The notes under the pieces were generated by a model. That model was not told where the DNA came from, ran no database searches, and was given only the letters and a program-made list of their open reading frames with translations. Made by a program: the position numbers and the translations under genes. This document shows positions 27,032 through 36,136 of a DNA stretch of 64,000 bases, one piece after another; positions within the stretch are counted from its first letter, which is position 1, and every line of letters begins with the position of its first letter. The stretch is from Reyranella massiliensis 521 (lineage in GTDB: Bacteria; Pseudomonadota; Alphaproteobacteria; Reyranellales; Reyranellaceae): contig NZ_HE997181.1 in assembly GCF_000312425.1 (NCBI RefSeq), positions 257,002-321,001 of the forward strand, read 5' to 3'.

Positions 27032-29068
27032 ATGAATCGTAGGTCTGATAGCGGTCCGAACAACCGAAGCGGGTACCTGAAGCGAAGGATATTCGGCGTC
27101 TTGCTTGCTCTGGCATTGGTGCCGGTAGTGTGGGGCATGGACTACGCCTACGGGCAGTTGTCGGGAATCGCTACCATCCGCGAGGATGCTCGGAAGTTCC
27201 GGGCTGAGGCGGCCCCCCTGCGGATGACGACGCGCGCCCTGTTGCCGGGCCTAGACCACACTTATGGGGATCCGTATCGGCCGGAAGGGCATGCTCTGGT
27301 TCCGGCGGGGCAGGCCAGGCGATTCTCCACTGACGCGGTGGGAGCAGTGGCGGTGACGCAGCCGCCCTCGACGGAGCGGATCCTCTTCTTGGGTGGGTCG
27401 ACTACGGAGTGCAACGAAGTTGACGAGCCTTTTCGCTTTCCGGCCATGGTGGGCAGGTTGCTCAGGGAGCAAGGCGTAAAGGTAGAAACCACTAATGCCG
27501 GTGTCAGAGGGCATACTACCCTCGACGCCATCAACACTTTGCTAAACAGGCCAGAGCTGGGGGATGCTCAGACAGTTGTACTGATGGAGAACATCAACGA
27601 CCGCCTGCTCCTTGCTATTCGCAATGGCTATGGAAGTGCACCAGGCCGTGAAGCTCCCACGACCGGTGATGCTATACTGGGAGCCGCTTCAGCAACCATA
27701 ATGGCCGCATGGGAGTACTTGGCATATCGTAGCAATGCTCTGTTCTTCGCGATGAACTCGACATCGTGGCTCGGTAGGGGGGCGACCTCTCAAGGCTACG
27801 TGACAGAGCGGACCCTTGAGGAGCTGCCGCCTCCCACTCAGCCGCAAAAAGCATTGTACGAAGCCAACTTGAAGGTCTTCGTTGCTGCCGTTCGAGCGTT
27901 GGGAAGGCAGCCAGTGCTCATGACGCAGGCATTGGGCACCCGCTCAATTGGGCAGGTAATGTTTAACGAATCAATCCGCAAAATTGCCGGTGAAACCGGA
28001 ACACAGCTGATTGACTTGGATGCAGCGCTTCCAGTGGACCGAGCCTGGGCTTATCTCGGTGATAACATCCATCTCAGCAATCGCGGATCGCGCGAGGTGG
28101 CGCAAATTATCACCGCTGAATTGGCCTCGCGGTTTGGCTTCCGGTACTCGCGCCCGGCGACCGACTCTGGTCTAACCAAACTTTCGGAACTAGCTGATCA
28201 GTGCGCAGCACCAGACCGAGGCGATCCAAGGTCGCCACCAAAGTTGCATCAAATTGTCGGCGGAAGCGGGCGCTATCCCTCCGTATCTCCGGATGGGCGA
28301 TGGCTCGTGTACCAGACGCGCGAGGGAGGTTTAGATCGCCTCCGGGCGCAAAGGCTATCCGACGGAGAGATTCTGAATCTGACCTCTCCTGACACCAAGG
28401 TTCACGAACGGCACCCAGCATTCCTGGACTCATCGGAGGATGGTTTCAGCATTGTCTTTGGTCACGGTACGATTGGTGAGCAGGAAGGCCAGGAAAGACT
28501 GATGGTGCGCGACCATCCATCGGGTCGCACCAGACCACTTATCGATGACGTGACGCTGCTGGGATCGATTCCGACTGTGCAAGGGCAACAGGTTTTGTTT
28601 GCTGGCAGCCGTGACGAGAGTGGGTCACGGATGCCGAACCTGTATCGCTTCGATCCAAGGACGGGCACCGTAGAGCGGTTGACCAAGTCGAATGCAGAGC
28701 AGTGGCGGCCTGTCGGATCCCCGTCGGGCGGAATCTATTTCATTTCCGACGAAGGGGGGCGATTCGCCATCTATCGGCGAGCCATTACAGGCACAATCGA
28801 AAAAGTAGTGGCCTCGTCTGCGGACGAATGGGATCCAGCCGTTTCACCGGATGGGCGATGGCTAGCATTTGCGTCGAAACGTGATGGCAACTGGGATGTA
28901 CTTGTTCAATCTACGTCCGATCCCAGGCGGACACTCAAGCTTACAGATCTGACTGGCGATGAATGGGATCCGGCTTGGCATCCGAACGGCCGGCTTATCC
29001 TCTTCGGATCAGCCCAAGAAGGTGAGCCGCGACTCATGGGGATGTGTGCCAGATTGGTGGCGCGATAG
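27032..29068 (+). CDS. SGNH/GDSL hydrolase fused to TolB-like beta-propeller
   Basis: A 678-aa protein. One N-terminal membrane anchor (IFGVLLALALVPVVWGM) is followed by an SGNH hydrolase (nucleophile in FLGGSTTECNE; Asn in MENINDR; His in DNIHLSNRGSREV) and a C-terminal WD40-like/PD40 propeller (YPSVSPDGRWLVY, PAVSPDGRWLAFASKRDGNW, PAWHPNGRLILFGS). The start is the ATG at 27032; an upstream frame runs into hxsA and is not used. Position suggests it processes, binds or exports the Hxs product, but this is inference. Confidence 0.8.
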   Translation: MNRRSDSGPNNRSGYLKRRIFGVLLALALVPVVWGMDYAYGQLSGIATIREDARKFRAEAAPLRMTTRALLPGLDHTYGDPYRPEGHALVPAGQARRFSTDAVGAVAVTQPPSTERILFLGGSTTECNEVDEPFRFPAMVGRLLREQGVKVETTNAGVRGHTTLDAINTLLNRPELGDAQTVVLMENINDRLLLAIRNGYGSAPGREAPTTGDAILGAASATIMAAWEYLAYRSNALFFAMNSTSWLGRGATSQGYVTERTLEELPPPTQPQKALYEANLKVFVAAVRALGRQPVLMTQALGTRSIGQVMFNESIRKIAGETGTQLIDLDAALPVDRAWAYLGDNIHLSNRGSREVAQIITAELASRFGFRYSRPATDSGLTKLSELADQCAAPDRGDPRSPPKLHQIVGGSGRYPSVSPDGRWLVYQTREGGLDRLRAQRLSDGEILNLTSPDTKVHERHPAFLDSSEDGFSIVFGHGTIGEQEGQERLMVRDHPSGRTRPLIDDVTLLGSIPTVQGQQVLFAGSRDESGSRMPNLYRFDPRTGTVERLTKSNAEQWRPVGSPSGGIYFISDEGGRFAIYRRAITGTIEKVVASSADEWDPAVSPDGRWLAFASKRDGNWDVLVQSTSDPRRTLKLTDLTGDEWDPAWHPNGRLILFGSAQEGEPRLMGMCARLVAR

Positions 29069-29134
29069 TCCTTTAGAGGGCATTGCAGCCGCTGGCGCGT
29101 TAGTAAACACGAACAAGAAATCTGCTAGCAGGAG

Positions 29135-29704
29135 TTAAGCAATCAACTCCACCGCGGCTCTCTTCATCTCGTCGTTCACGTCGATATATGCCTGTGTGGT
29201 TGCAATCGAGCGATGCCCCGCTAGCGATGCAAGCACTCGAACCCCAATGCCTTTACTGGCCAGGGTAGTAACGAAGCTTCGTCTACCGGAGTGGCTTGTA
29301 GCCCCTTCGATCCCAGCACGCCTGTAGATGCCATTCATCGTCTGGCAGAGTGTGTTGGCCGAGAACGCAGATCGCTTCTGCGTGCGGAAGAGCGGGAGAC
29401 CATCGTTCTTCGCTCCAATCTGTTTCAGGTACGTGCTTATCTCCTTCCGGAGCCTGTCGTTCATGAAAACTACGCGAGCATGTTTGCCTTTGGTCTGTGC
29501 TGCATCCAGCCTGATCTCGTGCTTTACGCTCCCATCGGTGTTTAGAACGTCACCGACTGTTATAGCGGCTACCTCACCAACTCGCATGCCGGCCCAATGG
29601 GTCATTAGCAGCATGAGCCTGTTTCTAGCGGAGTGAGGGTTGCTGGCAATGCTGTCCAGGACCCTACGAAGCTCTTTGGGTGTGAGCGTCTTTGCTTGAG
29701 GCAT
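29135..29704 (-). CDS. Small tyrosine recombinase without N-terminal DNA-binding domain
   Basis: A 189-aa recombinase, about the size of FimB/FimE and lacking the SAM-like N-terminal core-binding domain of ordinary integrases. All catalytic residues are visible: Arg in WAGMRVGEVA, Lys in QTKGKHARVVF, HSGRRSF (His-X-X-Arg), LAGHRSIATTQAYIDV with His and Tyr. Start MPQAKTL at 29704 is preferred over 29725. It is the intact member of a set of at least five degraded copies across 18.5-37 kb and lies beside the best conserved boundary site (29701-29851). Confidence 0.88.
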   Translation of the reverse strand: MPQAKTLTPKELRRVLDSIASNPHSARNRLMLLMTHWAGMRVGEVAAITVGDVLNTDGSVKHEIRLDAAQTKGKHARVVFMNDRLRKEISTYLKQIGAKNDGLPLFRTQKRSAFSANTLCQTMNGIYRRAGIEGATSHSGRRSFVTTLASKGIGVRVLASLAGHRSIATTQAYIDVNDEMKRAAVELIA

Positions 29705-29851
29705 GTGCGCAGCTCCAAACATCATGTTTCAGCGAGCTGCAAAGTAAGTTCTGATGTTTCGACTGGGCGACCGGAAAGACGTGTGCTGAAGATACAGTGA
29801 TCTCAGCGAGTTAGCGCAGAACCTAAGAAAATGCTAATTTCATTAGGTATT
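29701..29851. repeat. Cassette boundary site 1
   Basis: About 150 bp upstream of the small recombinase gene, closely similar to 36975-37135 and in part to 40728-40838: shared blocks GGCATGTGC, GCGACCGGAAAG, GTGATCTCAG and the terminal ACCTAA...TTTCATTAGGT inverted repeat (29821-29826/29843-29848). The final repeat contains the stop codon of the DUF2235 gene. It is a candidate recombination site. Confidence 0.65.
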
Positions 29852-31246
29852 GCCAGCCGGGGGGATAGTACGCTCCTTTAGCTTTGGCAATCGCAACTCC
29901 TGTCCCACATAGATGAGATTGGGATCCTCAATCTTGTCCAGGTTTGCTCTGTAGATGTCTGTCCAGGCGTTGGCGTTCTCGTAATGTCTGAACGCTATGC
30001 TGCTGAGTGTCTCTCCTTGCAACACAACGTACAGATCGAAGGGTCCGAGGGCGGCTTCGTCAATTCCCACGCCAAGGTCAGCGGGATTGAGGGCGTCTAG
30101 TGCATTCTCTACCTTCGCCAGAGTCTTGGGCTTGTACGGTACCTTGTCCCGAAGGGAGGCAGCCTTCTCATGCCAGCGTCTACGGGCGCTGAGACTAACT
30201 TCAGCCAGCTTGTCTGGCCCGTCTCTATCGGCCTTTTTCCAGAGCACCGCGAGCAAACCACCAACCGACAGGAGAGACGGCGGCGGCTCATTCGAAAGGT
30301 AGTCGGTCGGATCCGGACGTAACTTGTACAGACGTGAGTGGTGCTCGCCATCCAACTCTAACCCCATCTTTCGGGCTCCGGTAAGGACCCAGTCGAGCGC
30401 TTGATCAGAGAGTCCACGATGCTCTCCACCGCCACCTACTGCCCCGTGTACTCCTGGAAACCATTTCTGCTGATATGGGGCGTCGAGTCGCTGGCTTGTT
30501 GAGCCGCTTCTTACGTTCAAATCGTCGATATTGCTCCAGAGCGTCGGAGTGAAGTCTGCTCTCCTTTCATCTATGGCGACGGCATGACGAGCGCTTCGCA
30601 CGAAGCTCGAAAGATTAGTGTCGTGGAAACGGTGCTTGCGATTGAAGAATTGTAGCCAGCGATAGCGGCTCGGGACGCCCAGGGCGCCCACAGTGTCCCA
30701 GACACCCAGATATGCGATCTGCAGTCGCGGCACGCTCCCGGCTGAGTAACCGGGCAGGTTCGCGCAACGCCATGCGTCCTCATCTTCCGATACACAGACC
30801 TGTGGCGAATGCTCTTTCCGGAACTGTAGAATCCTATCTGCATATTCAGGCGAGTCTGTGCGGGCTTGGTACAGCTTGATCGCTTCAGTAACCTGCGATG
30901 CTTTGCTCCGGAGCAGGATACCGCATGTGCTCAGCAAACTCGCGAAGGAGCGCGCGGTAAATGCGCCACGTGAGAAGCCGAAGATGTAAATCTCGTCTCC
31001 CACCGTGTAGTTAAAAATGAGAAAGCGATAGGCATCGCTCATGTTGTCCACAAGTCCGTGGCCAAACATTCCACCCGTAAGCTTTTCAAAACGTCGAGTC
31101 CCGACGCCTTCATCGTAGAAGATGACTTGAGCAATTGCTCCAGACGCCATCGGCACAACGCCTTCGGCTGTCAGTACTACATTGGTGGATTCCGGGGCAT
31201 CCAATCGATTCCAAGTGCCGTCGAAACAGACTATTAGGCGTTTCAT
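29843..31246 (-). CDS. DUF2235 (Tle1-like) alpha/beta hydrolase with C-terminal LysM
   Basis: A 467-aa protein. The DUF2235 domain begins KRLIVCFDGTWN, carries the GXSXG nucleophile elbow GFSRGAFTARSF and later VWDTVGALGVP, as in Tle1 phospholipase effectors and related hydrolases. The C-terminal ~55 residues are LysM (VLQGETLSSIAFRHY, NLIYVGQELRLP), a peptidoglycan-binding module. No secretion genes are nearby, so a role as a defence effector or cell-envelope hydrolase is open. There is no signal peptide. Confidence 0.85.
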   Translation of the reverse strand: MKRLIVCFDGTWNRLDAPESTNVVLTAEGVVPMASGAIAQVIFYDEGVGTRRFEKLTGGMFGHGLVDNMSDAYRFLIFNYTVGDEIYIFGFSRGAFTARSFASLLSTCGILLRSKASQVTEAIKLYQARTDSPEYADRILQFRKEHSPQVCVSEDEDAWRCANLPGYSAGSVPRLQIAYLGVWDTVGALGVPSRYRWLQFFNRKHRFHDTNLSSFVRSARHAVAIDERRADFTPTLWSNIDDLNVRSGSTSQRLDAPYQQKWFPGVHGAVGGGGEHRGLSDQALDWVLTGARKMGLELDGEHHSRLYKLRPDPTDYLSNEPPPSLLSVGGLLAVLWKKADRDGPDKLAEVSLSARRRWHEKAASLRDKVPYKPKTLAKVENALDALNPADLGVGIDEAALGPFDLYVVLQGETLSSIAFRHYENANAWTDIYRANLDKIEDPNLIYVGQELRLPKLKERTIPPAGNT

Positions 31247-31463
31247 GCATCAGCTCTCAATTCTCTCCTAGAGAGCCTACCACAAGTTGCGCGGTAGTAA
31301 TGCAATAACCTCTGGTAAAGGGCGAGTTTGGCGCCTCGTTTCGCGCGCCATCGCGACGACCAGTCAGGTGCAGCGTTAAGCAGTTAGCCTTTACCGTGAG
31401 TTTGGTCGCTTGCTGTTAGCCACATGTTCTACGGCTTGAGCGACCCTACGCACGTGATGACAG

Positions 31464-32240
31464 TTAAAAGCGGCGTCGCAAATGGTGACGCTGTGATAGA
31501 GAGGGCATGCTCGACCGTGTAGTGTGCGAGTAATGTGCTGCAGCATCAATCACGAATTGCGCGGAGGTCGCTTCTAGAGGTTCGCCGATAAGATGCGCCT
31601 GTAAGAACAGAGTTTTGTTCATCGGGAAAAGGAGTGCTTGGGCACCCAATCGATGAGGATCGAGGCGCCACAATAATGGCTCATCGGACCGAAAGCCATC
31701 TTCTGGCTCGTTGTTCCCGAAGTCGAAGTAGACTGGCGCAACGCCTCCCTCCCAGTCGCGCAGCAGCGCGCTCCTATTTGAAGGCACAGAAATCAGCAGT
31801 GGCTTGGGGTGGATGATCGTGCCTGCGTTAATGGCCGCGAAGAACCGCGCCCGATCGAGTGTTCGTCTCCGGGCGTTAATGACCCAAACTAAATTACTGT
31901 AGAAGGCGTCGCGTGATAGACGCTCTTGCTGCTTCAGGAAGGAATTCTGGAATTCGAGAGCTAAGCCTGCGTCCGTCTTCACATCCGCGATGTGCTTTTC
32001 GCCAGATTGAGACGTATGAACATGCTCCTGCCAGTGCTTGGGGAAGTGGTCTTTCCAAGCGCGATGCCACGGTGTTTCAGGCTCCCACCAGTGATCGCAA
32101 TTCCTAGTTCCACGATGTGCCCAATGCCAGACCCGCTGCGGTCCGCATTTTGCGACCACCGCTTCTCTACAAACTGGGCATGTCGCTGACAGGCCAGGTT
32201 GAGCTTCCTGACGGCAGCCTTCGACAGCAGCAAACTTCAT
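31464..32240 (-). CDS. CoiA-like nuclease-family protein
   Basis: A ~258-aa protein of the competence CoiA-like type. An N-terminal zinc-ribbon-like part (CPVCREAVVAKCG) leads to HWAHRGTRNC, HRAWKDHFP and then HIADVKTDAGLALEFQNS, where Asp and Glu-X-Gln form the PD-(D/E)xK core. Start MKFAAVEG at 32240 is preferred to 32282. CoiA family proteins are linked to DNA uptake, but copies in islands probably act as DNA-processing or defence nucleases. Confidence 0.78.
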   Translation of the reverse strand: MKFAAVEGCRQEAQPGLSATCPVCREAVVAKCGPQRVWHWAHRGTRNCDHWWEPETPWHRAWKDHFPKHWQEHVHTSQSGEKHIADVKTDAGLALEFQNSFLKQQERLSRDAFYSNLVWVINARRRTLDRARFFAAINAGTIIHPKPLLISVPSNRSALLRDWEGGVAPVYFDFGNNEPEDGFRSDEPLLWRLDPHRLGAQALLFPMNKTLFLQAHLIGEPLEATSAQFVIDAAAHYSHTTRSSMPSLSQRHHLRRRF

Positions 32241-32441
32241 GGAGATCCTCTTGCCGAACGTGGATGTCCCACCACAGCACACGAGTGGCCAAGAAAAATT
32301 CGAGGTGGAAGTGGAAGCTCTCGGCTTTTTGCTGATCTTGCATCTTGTCAGCGCCGGTCGCTGATTCTTCGATCGTGGCTATTGTGCTGCCTAGTGATGA
32401 ATGTAGTTCGTTGCAGCCGCTGCCGTCAACTTGACCGGCCG

Positions 32442-32830
32442 CTAGTACTCGGATGGCAACATGAGGACCCAGTGGCTGCCATCGGAGACGAGCCAGACTA
32501 CAATCTCGCCAAACGGGAAGTCGGTGTAGTCCAATATCTGGGTGACGATTGGCGTAGAGCTATTGCCATCTGTCGTCGCCAACTCACCTTGCCGCGAAGC
32601 GGTGTCGACCTTGAGCTTCCAAACCTGGAACGGCTCTACGAGAACGAGCTCATGAACGAGGTAACTAGCAATGGAATCGGTGAGCCAGTGAGCGCCGGCC
32701 GCGTTCGCCAGGAACACGACGCCTTCAGTTATGAGCACTCGGCGTATGAGCGCGTGTCGTTGGGGGGGATGCTTCCCGTGAACTGAGCGAGATGATTAAG
32801 TAGCTCGGATGCCCAAGTGTGGCCCGTTGT
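32442..32830 (-). pseudogene. DUF6876-like gene with frameshift at a C7 tract
   Basis: The C-terminal frame (RRVLITEGVVFLANAAGAHW ... YTDFPFGEIVVWL ... LMLPSEY) matches the DUF6876 pattern as recalled. The expected N-terminal segment ELLNHLAQFTGSIPP is present immediately upstream but in another frame; the switch falls at a run of seven C (minus strand, 32762-32768). No ATG, GTG or TTG opens the N-terminal frame before a stop. It is probably a decayed gene, or a homopolymer sequencing error. Confidence 0.65.
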
Positions 32831-32999
32831 TTCTTGCTGTGACGGATAGAGAGGAATCGTTCAATCACGCCGGTACTGCCTAAGCTAAACGACCAGTCGC
32901 CCCGTGGGCATCTTTGAAATAGGCTATGCCGGCATAGCTCCCCCATCCTGGAAGCACTCTGGCTTCCTAGAGAAGGGTGCCGAACCGAAGGGGACATCC

Positions 33000-33287
33000 A
33001 TGATCGATGTTGTTGTGACACAGCGGATCAAGCCCGGCTTCGAAGTGGAGGGAGAGGCACTGTTTCGAGAGGTCGAGTTAGCGACCCTCGCAAACGACAA
33101 AGGCTGCCTGCGCTACGAATGGTATCGCGCCGACGAGCCGGGCACTTACATTCTGGTGGAGCGCTGGTCAGATGGCGATGCCATCCAGGCCCATTTCAAG
33201 TCTGCGCACATGGCGACGCTTATGCCCAAGCTCGCGCCCTATGCCGTCGAGAAGTTTGCGACGCAGCGACTTACCCGCTTGGATTAA
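33000..33287 (+). CDS. Putative quinol monooxygenase (ABM domain)
   Basis: A 95-aa ferredoxin-like dimeric alpha-beta barrel protein of the antibiotic-biosynthesis-monooxygenase superfamily, YgiN-like. Visible: KPGFEVEGEALFREVELA, CLRYEWYRADEPGTYILVER and HFKSAHMATLMPKL, with the conserved Glu-Arg-Trp and His. The ATG at 33000 follows AAGGGGAC; longer starts lack support. It is an ordinary metabolic-type gene in an island cassette. Confidence 0.8.
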   Translation: MIDVVVTQRIKPGFEVEGEALFREVELATLANDKGCLRYEWYRADEPGTYILVERWSDGDAIQAHFKSAHMATLMPKLAPYAVEKFATQRLTRLD

Positions 33288-33511
33288 AGAAGCTGCTGCC
33301 TGCCCAGGCGTTTTGGGTTTCGGTGCCGACCGAACGGGCTTCTCGCCCTCTGCCGTGCTGGGGTGTCAGTCCGTGCAGGAAGGCAGCCACTCATCGCGGA
33401 TGCGGGCGTGTGTCTACGATGTCATCGCTTCGATCTGCTTGGCGATCAGTCGGCACCAGCCGTCGCTCCAGCATGTAAGATGATGGTAAGAGTGTGGTTG
33501 CCCTTGTCGCA

Positions 33512-33548
33512 GGAAAACCAAAGGTTTCTGTAGTTTCATTAGGTTCTG
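33512..33548. repeat. Cassette boundary site 3 (core only)
   Basis: GGAAAACCAAAGG then TAGTTTCATTAGGTTCTGA matches the terminal inverted-repeat core of the other boundary sites (TTTCATTAGGT is identical to 29838-29848). The outer part is not clearly conserved. The rest of 33288-33814 has no firm gene. Confidence 0.45.
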
Positions 33549-33814
33549 AACGTGCTGGGTCTCAAGAAGCTCAAGACGGTGACAAGTCGATCCCCTTCTT
33601 GTGCTTTTCGCTCTTAGTGTCGCCGCCTTTTGAGGAGAGGCTGGCTATTTGAGACCTGCTAAGTGGCGACGCATGGGTCCGTGAAGGACCATTGCCTTGT
33701 ATGCGGGCTACGTCTTTCCTCTCCGGTAGCTGCGTGGGTCCGCTCCGGGAAGACAGCTGCGTCGAGCAAGCCGCCACCGGACTGGCAACGATTGCAGGGA
33801 AGGTGGGGCAGACT

Positions 33815-34525
33815 GTGTCAAAGCGTGGCTATATCACAGGAATGCATGGAGTGTTCCTGGTCGCGGCTGAGCTTTCGGCTCGCGGCTTCATAGTCTCCAC
33901 TGCGTCCCGAAGCGCGACCGGTGCTGACTTACTTGTGACGGATCAACGGTGTCAGAAGGCATGGTCTGTTCAAGTAAAGACGAACGGCAAGAAAGCGTCG
34001 TTCTGGCTGGTCGGTAGCAATGCACAGCACCTCAAATCGCAAAGCTACGTGTATGCATTTGTAAATATAAGGAAGAATAAACCGCCTCAGTTTCTGATCG
34101 TCCCCAGCGAAAGAGTAGCCGCCGCTACGAAGGTCAGTATCAGCAGCACCGGTTCCGTCTGGTACGAGTTCTGGCATAGCTTCGATCCAAGTGTGCAGGA
34201 AGACTCCGTCGGATGGGATGTTTTCGGGAGTCCGCTTGGAGGCAACTATCCATCTCAGATGATTACCATCGAAGATGATGGCAAGCGTAAACAGGGGCCA
34301 GGTGCGGTCGAGCCGATCCGCAATGGCATAAGAATGCCTCGCAAAGGCGGTAAGTGTCGCGGGGTGTGGGATTGGTGCCAGGCTTTCCGCGACGAGAAAG
34401 GAGCACCACCAAAACATAGTGAGGCACTGACAGAAGCTGAACGCAGTGGTTGGAACCGCCTCAACACGGCTACCGAATATGTACGTTGGCGCCAATACTG
34501 GGGCATCCCCGGGCAAGGTCGCTAG
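33815..34525 (+). CDS. PD-(D/E)xK-type restriction endonuclease-like protein
   Basis: A ~236-aa protein. The nuclease core reads GVFLVAAELSARGFIV (helix with the conserved Glu), SRSATGADLLV (Asp) and WSVQVKTNGKKASFWL (Gln-X-Lys), the standard PD-(D/E)xK arrangement. The C-terminal ~80 residues are unrecognised (GVWDWCQAFRDEKG). GTG 33815 behind GGAAGGTGGGG is the preferred start; an open frame extends to TTG 33692. It is the first gene of a four-gene same-strand cluster. Confidence 0.75.
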   Translation: MSKRGYITGMHGVFLVAAELSARGFIVSTASRSATGADLLVTDQRCQKAWSVQVKTNGKKASFWLVGSNAQHLKSQSYVYAFVNIRKNKPPQFLIVPSERVAAATKVSISSTGSVWYEFWHSFDPSVQEDSVGWDVFGSPLGGNYPSQMITIEDDGKRKQGPGAVEPIRNGIRMPRKGGKCRGVWDWCQAFRDEKGAPPKHSEALTEAERSGWNRLNTATEYVRWRQYWGIPGQGR

Positions 34526-34572
34526 GTGTACCGATGGCAGCAGTGATGGCCACGAGCAATTAGGGAGCGCAA

Positions 34573-35370
34573 ATGATACCCGATCGGCTCATCCGCATAC
34601 TGCGTTCCAGCGAGGCCGCTGCTGCTCCTCTGTTTCCGCCAACGGAAGTCTTCAACGAAGGTTGGATGCTGCGCCTAGTACTGGATGCCTTGCGCCACTG
34701 TCGGCCATTGTCCTTGCCAATACAGTTTGAGGCTGGAGCAAAATGGTACTCGGAAGCCTTGCTCGCTTCGCCTTTCGCCGCGCAGCAGAAGGCAGACGTC
34801 CTGGCGGAAGGATTTACGAATGCCGACGGTGTGGTCGGTCAGTTTGCATTTCGTCCGATGACGCAGACAGGACTAGAGCTGGCATCCGATGCGACGCAGT
34901 TCATTGTCATTGAAGCCAAAATGTTCAGCAATCTCTCGAGCGGCACCAAGAACGCACCAGGTTATAACCAAGCGGCACGCAATGTGGCTTGCATGGCCCA
35001 AGAAATTGCTCGTGCCGGGCGGACGCCAGAGAGCTTTTCATCGGTGGGCTTTTTCGTCATGGCCCCAATCCCCACAAAGCGGCGCGCGGGCTTTTCCAAT
35101 CTGGAAGCCTTTCTGGATCCAGCCCAAATCCGCGCCGCGATTTCCAAGCGAATCAAGGCCTACGAGGAGGCAAGCCGGGCTGAGGCGGCAAGGCTTCGCG
35201 CATGGGAGGTGCGGTACTTCCTTCCATTAGTGCAGTGTCTGATCGATCGCGAGTCGCTCAAGGTGGTGACCTGGGAGGCTTGCATTGATGCGGTGGCCAG
35301 CGTCGATAGAGATGCCGGCGAAGAACTTAGCCGCTTCTATGAGCGCTGTCTGTCATTCTTAGCCCGGTAG
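34573..35370 (+). CDS. Second predicted PD-(D/E)xK nuclease
   Basis: A 265-aa protein. The motif EVFNEGWMLRLVLDAL (Glu), then KADVLAEGF (Asp), and FIVIEAKMFSNLSSG (Glu-X-Lys) followed by YNQAARNVACMAQE fits a PD-(D/E)xK nuclease fold of the type found in defence loci. A Lys/Arg/Ala-rich helix follows (ISKRIKAYEEASRAEAARLR). A good ribosome-binding site (AGGGAG) precedes ATG 34573. It is 47 bp downstream of the first nuclease. Confidence 0.7.
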   Translation: MIPDRLIRILRSSEAAAAPLFPPTEVFNEGWMLRLVLDALRHCRPLSLPIQFEAGAKWYSEALLASPFAAQQKADVLAEGFTNADGVVGQFAFRPMTQTGLELASDATQFIVIEAKMFSNLSSGTKNAPGYNQAARNVACMAQEIARAGRTPESFSSVGFFVMAPIPTKRRAGFSNLEAFLDPAQIRAAISKRIKAYEEASRAEAARLRAWEVRYFLPLVQCLIDRESLKVVTWEACIDAVASVDRDAGEELSRFYERCLSFLAR

Positions 35371-35437
35371 ATAACAGGCACCTCTAGCTCGGGGCGTCTC
35401 GGAAACTCTACTGGCAGCATATTGCGATGTAGGCGAA

Positions 35438-36136
35438 ATGCGGACTAATGACCTTCAGAGATTCTATGCTGCGCTTTCGGTTTTGAAACGGCGATCGGGA
35501 GGAGCGCGGACATTAGGGCTATGCTCTGGGCAGATGAAATGGCCCAGGCGTGGCGTCTATTTTTTTGGTGAGCTGGGCGAGGAGCGCTCCAATAGTGGCT
35601 GCGGCCTACGTGTAGTTCGCGTCGGCACGCATGCGCTTAAGGAAGGAGGCACGACTACGCTTTGGGATCGGCTCTCGCAACATAGAGGTCACTCAAGTAG
35701 CGGCAGCGGCAATCATCGCGGTTCAATTTTCCGACTGATGGTTGGCCAATCGCTCATTGCGCAGCGTGGATATGAGTATCCGATGTGGGGCAAAGGTAGC
35801 AATGCACCGAAAGAAGTGCGGATAACCGAGGTTCCGTTAGAATGCGAAGTGAGTAAGGTAATAGGTGCAATGCCATTCCTATGGCTGGCGATCGATGACA
35901 AGGCGGGACCAACGAGTTCTCGCGGCTACATTGAAAGGAACTCGATCGCGCTCCTGAGCAATCTGGGAAAGGAGGCGCTTGATGCGCCGTCCCCTGAGTG
36001 GCTTGGATACCGTTGTAATCGTTCGCGGGTTCGTGCCTCGGGGCTCTGGAACTCTAACCACGTCGATGAACCTTACGACCCCGGCTTTCTCGCAACGTTA
36101 GAGCGGCTGGTCGAAGAGACGGAAGGTGAGCCGTGA
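35438..36136 (+). CDS. GIY-YIG-like nuclease-domain protein
   Basis: A 232-aa protein. GVYFFGELGEERSNSGCGLR then VVRVGTHALKEGGTTTLWDR, LSQHRGHSSSGSGNHRGSIF reproduces the GIY-YIG layout: strand G-V-Y-F, strand V-x-R-V-G, then Arg/His helix and GNHRGS. A later Glu (YIERNSIALL) could be the metal ligand. It ends with the GTGA overlap that starts the next gene, so both are cotranslated. Confidence 0.72.
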   Translation: MRTNDLQRFYAALSVLKRRSGGARTLGLCSGQMKWPRRGVYFFGELGEERSNSGCGLRVVRVGTHALKEGGTTTLWDRLSQHRGHSSSGSGNHRGSIFRLMVGQSLIAQRGYEYPMWGKGSNAPKEVRITEVPLECEVSKVIGAMPFLWLAIDDKAGPTSSRGYIERNSIALLSNLGKEALDAPSPEWLGYRCNRSRVRASGLWNSNHVDEPYDPGFLATLERLVEETEGEP

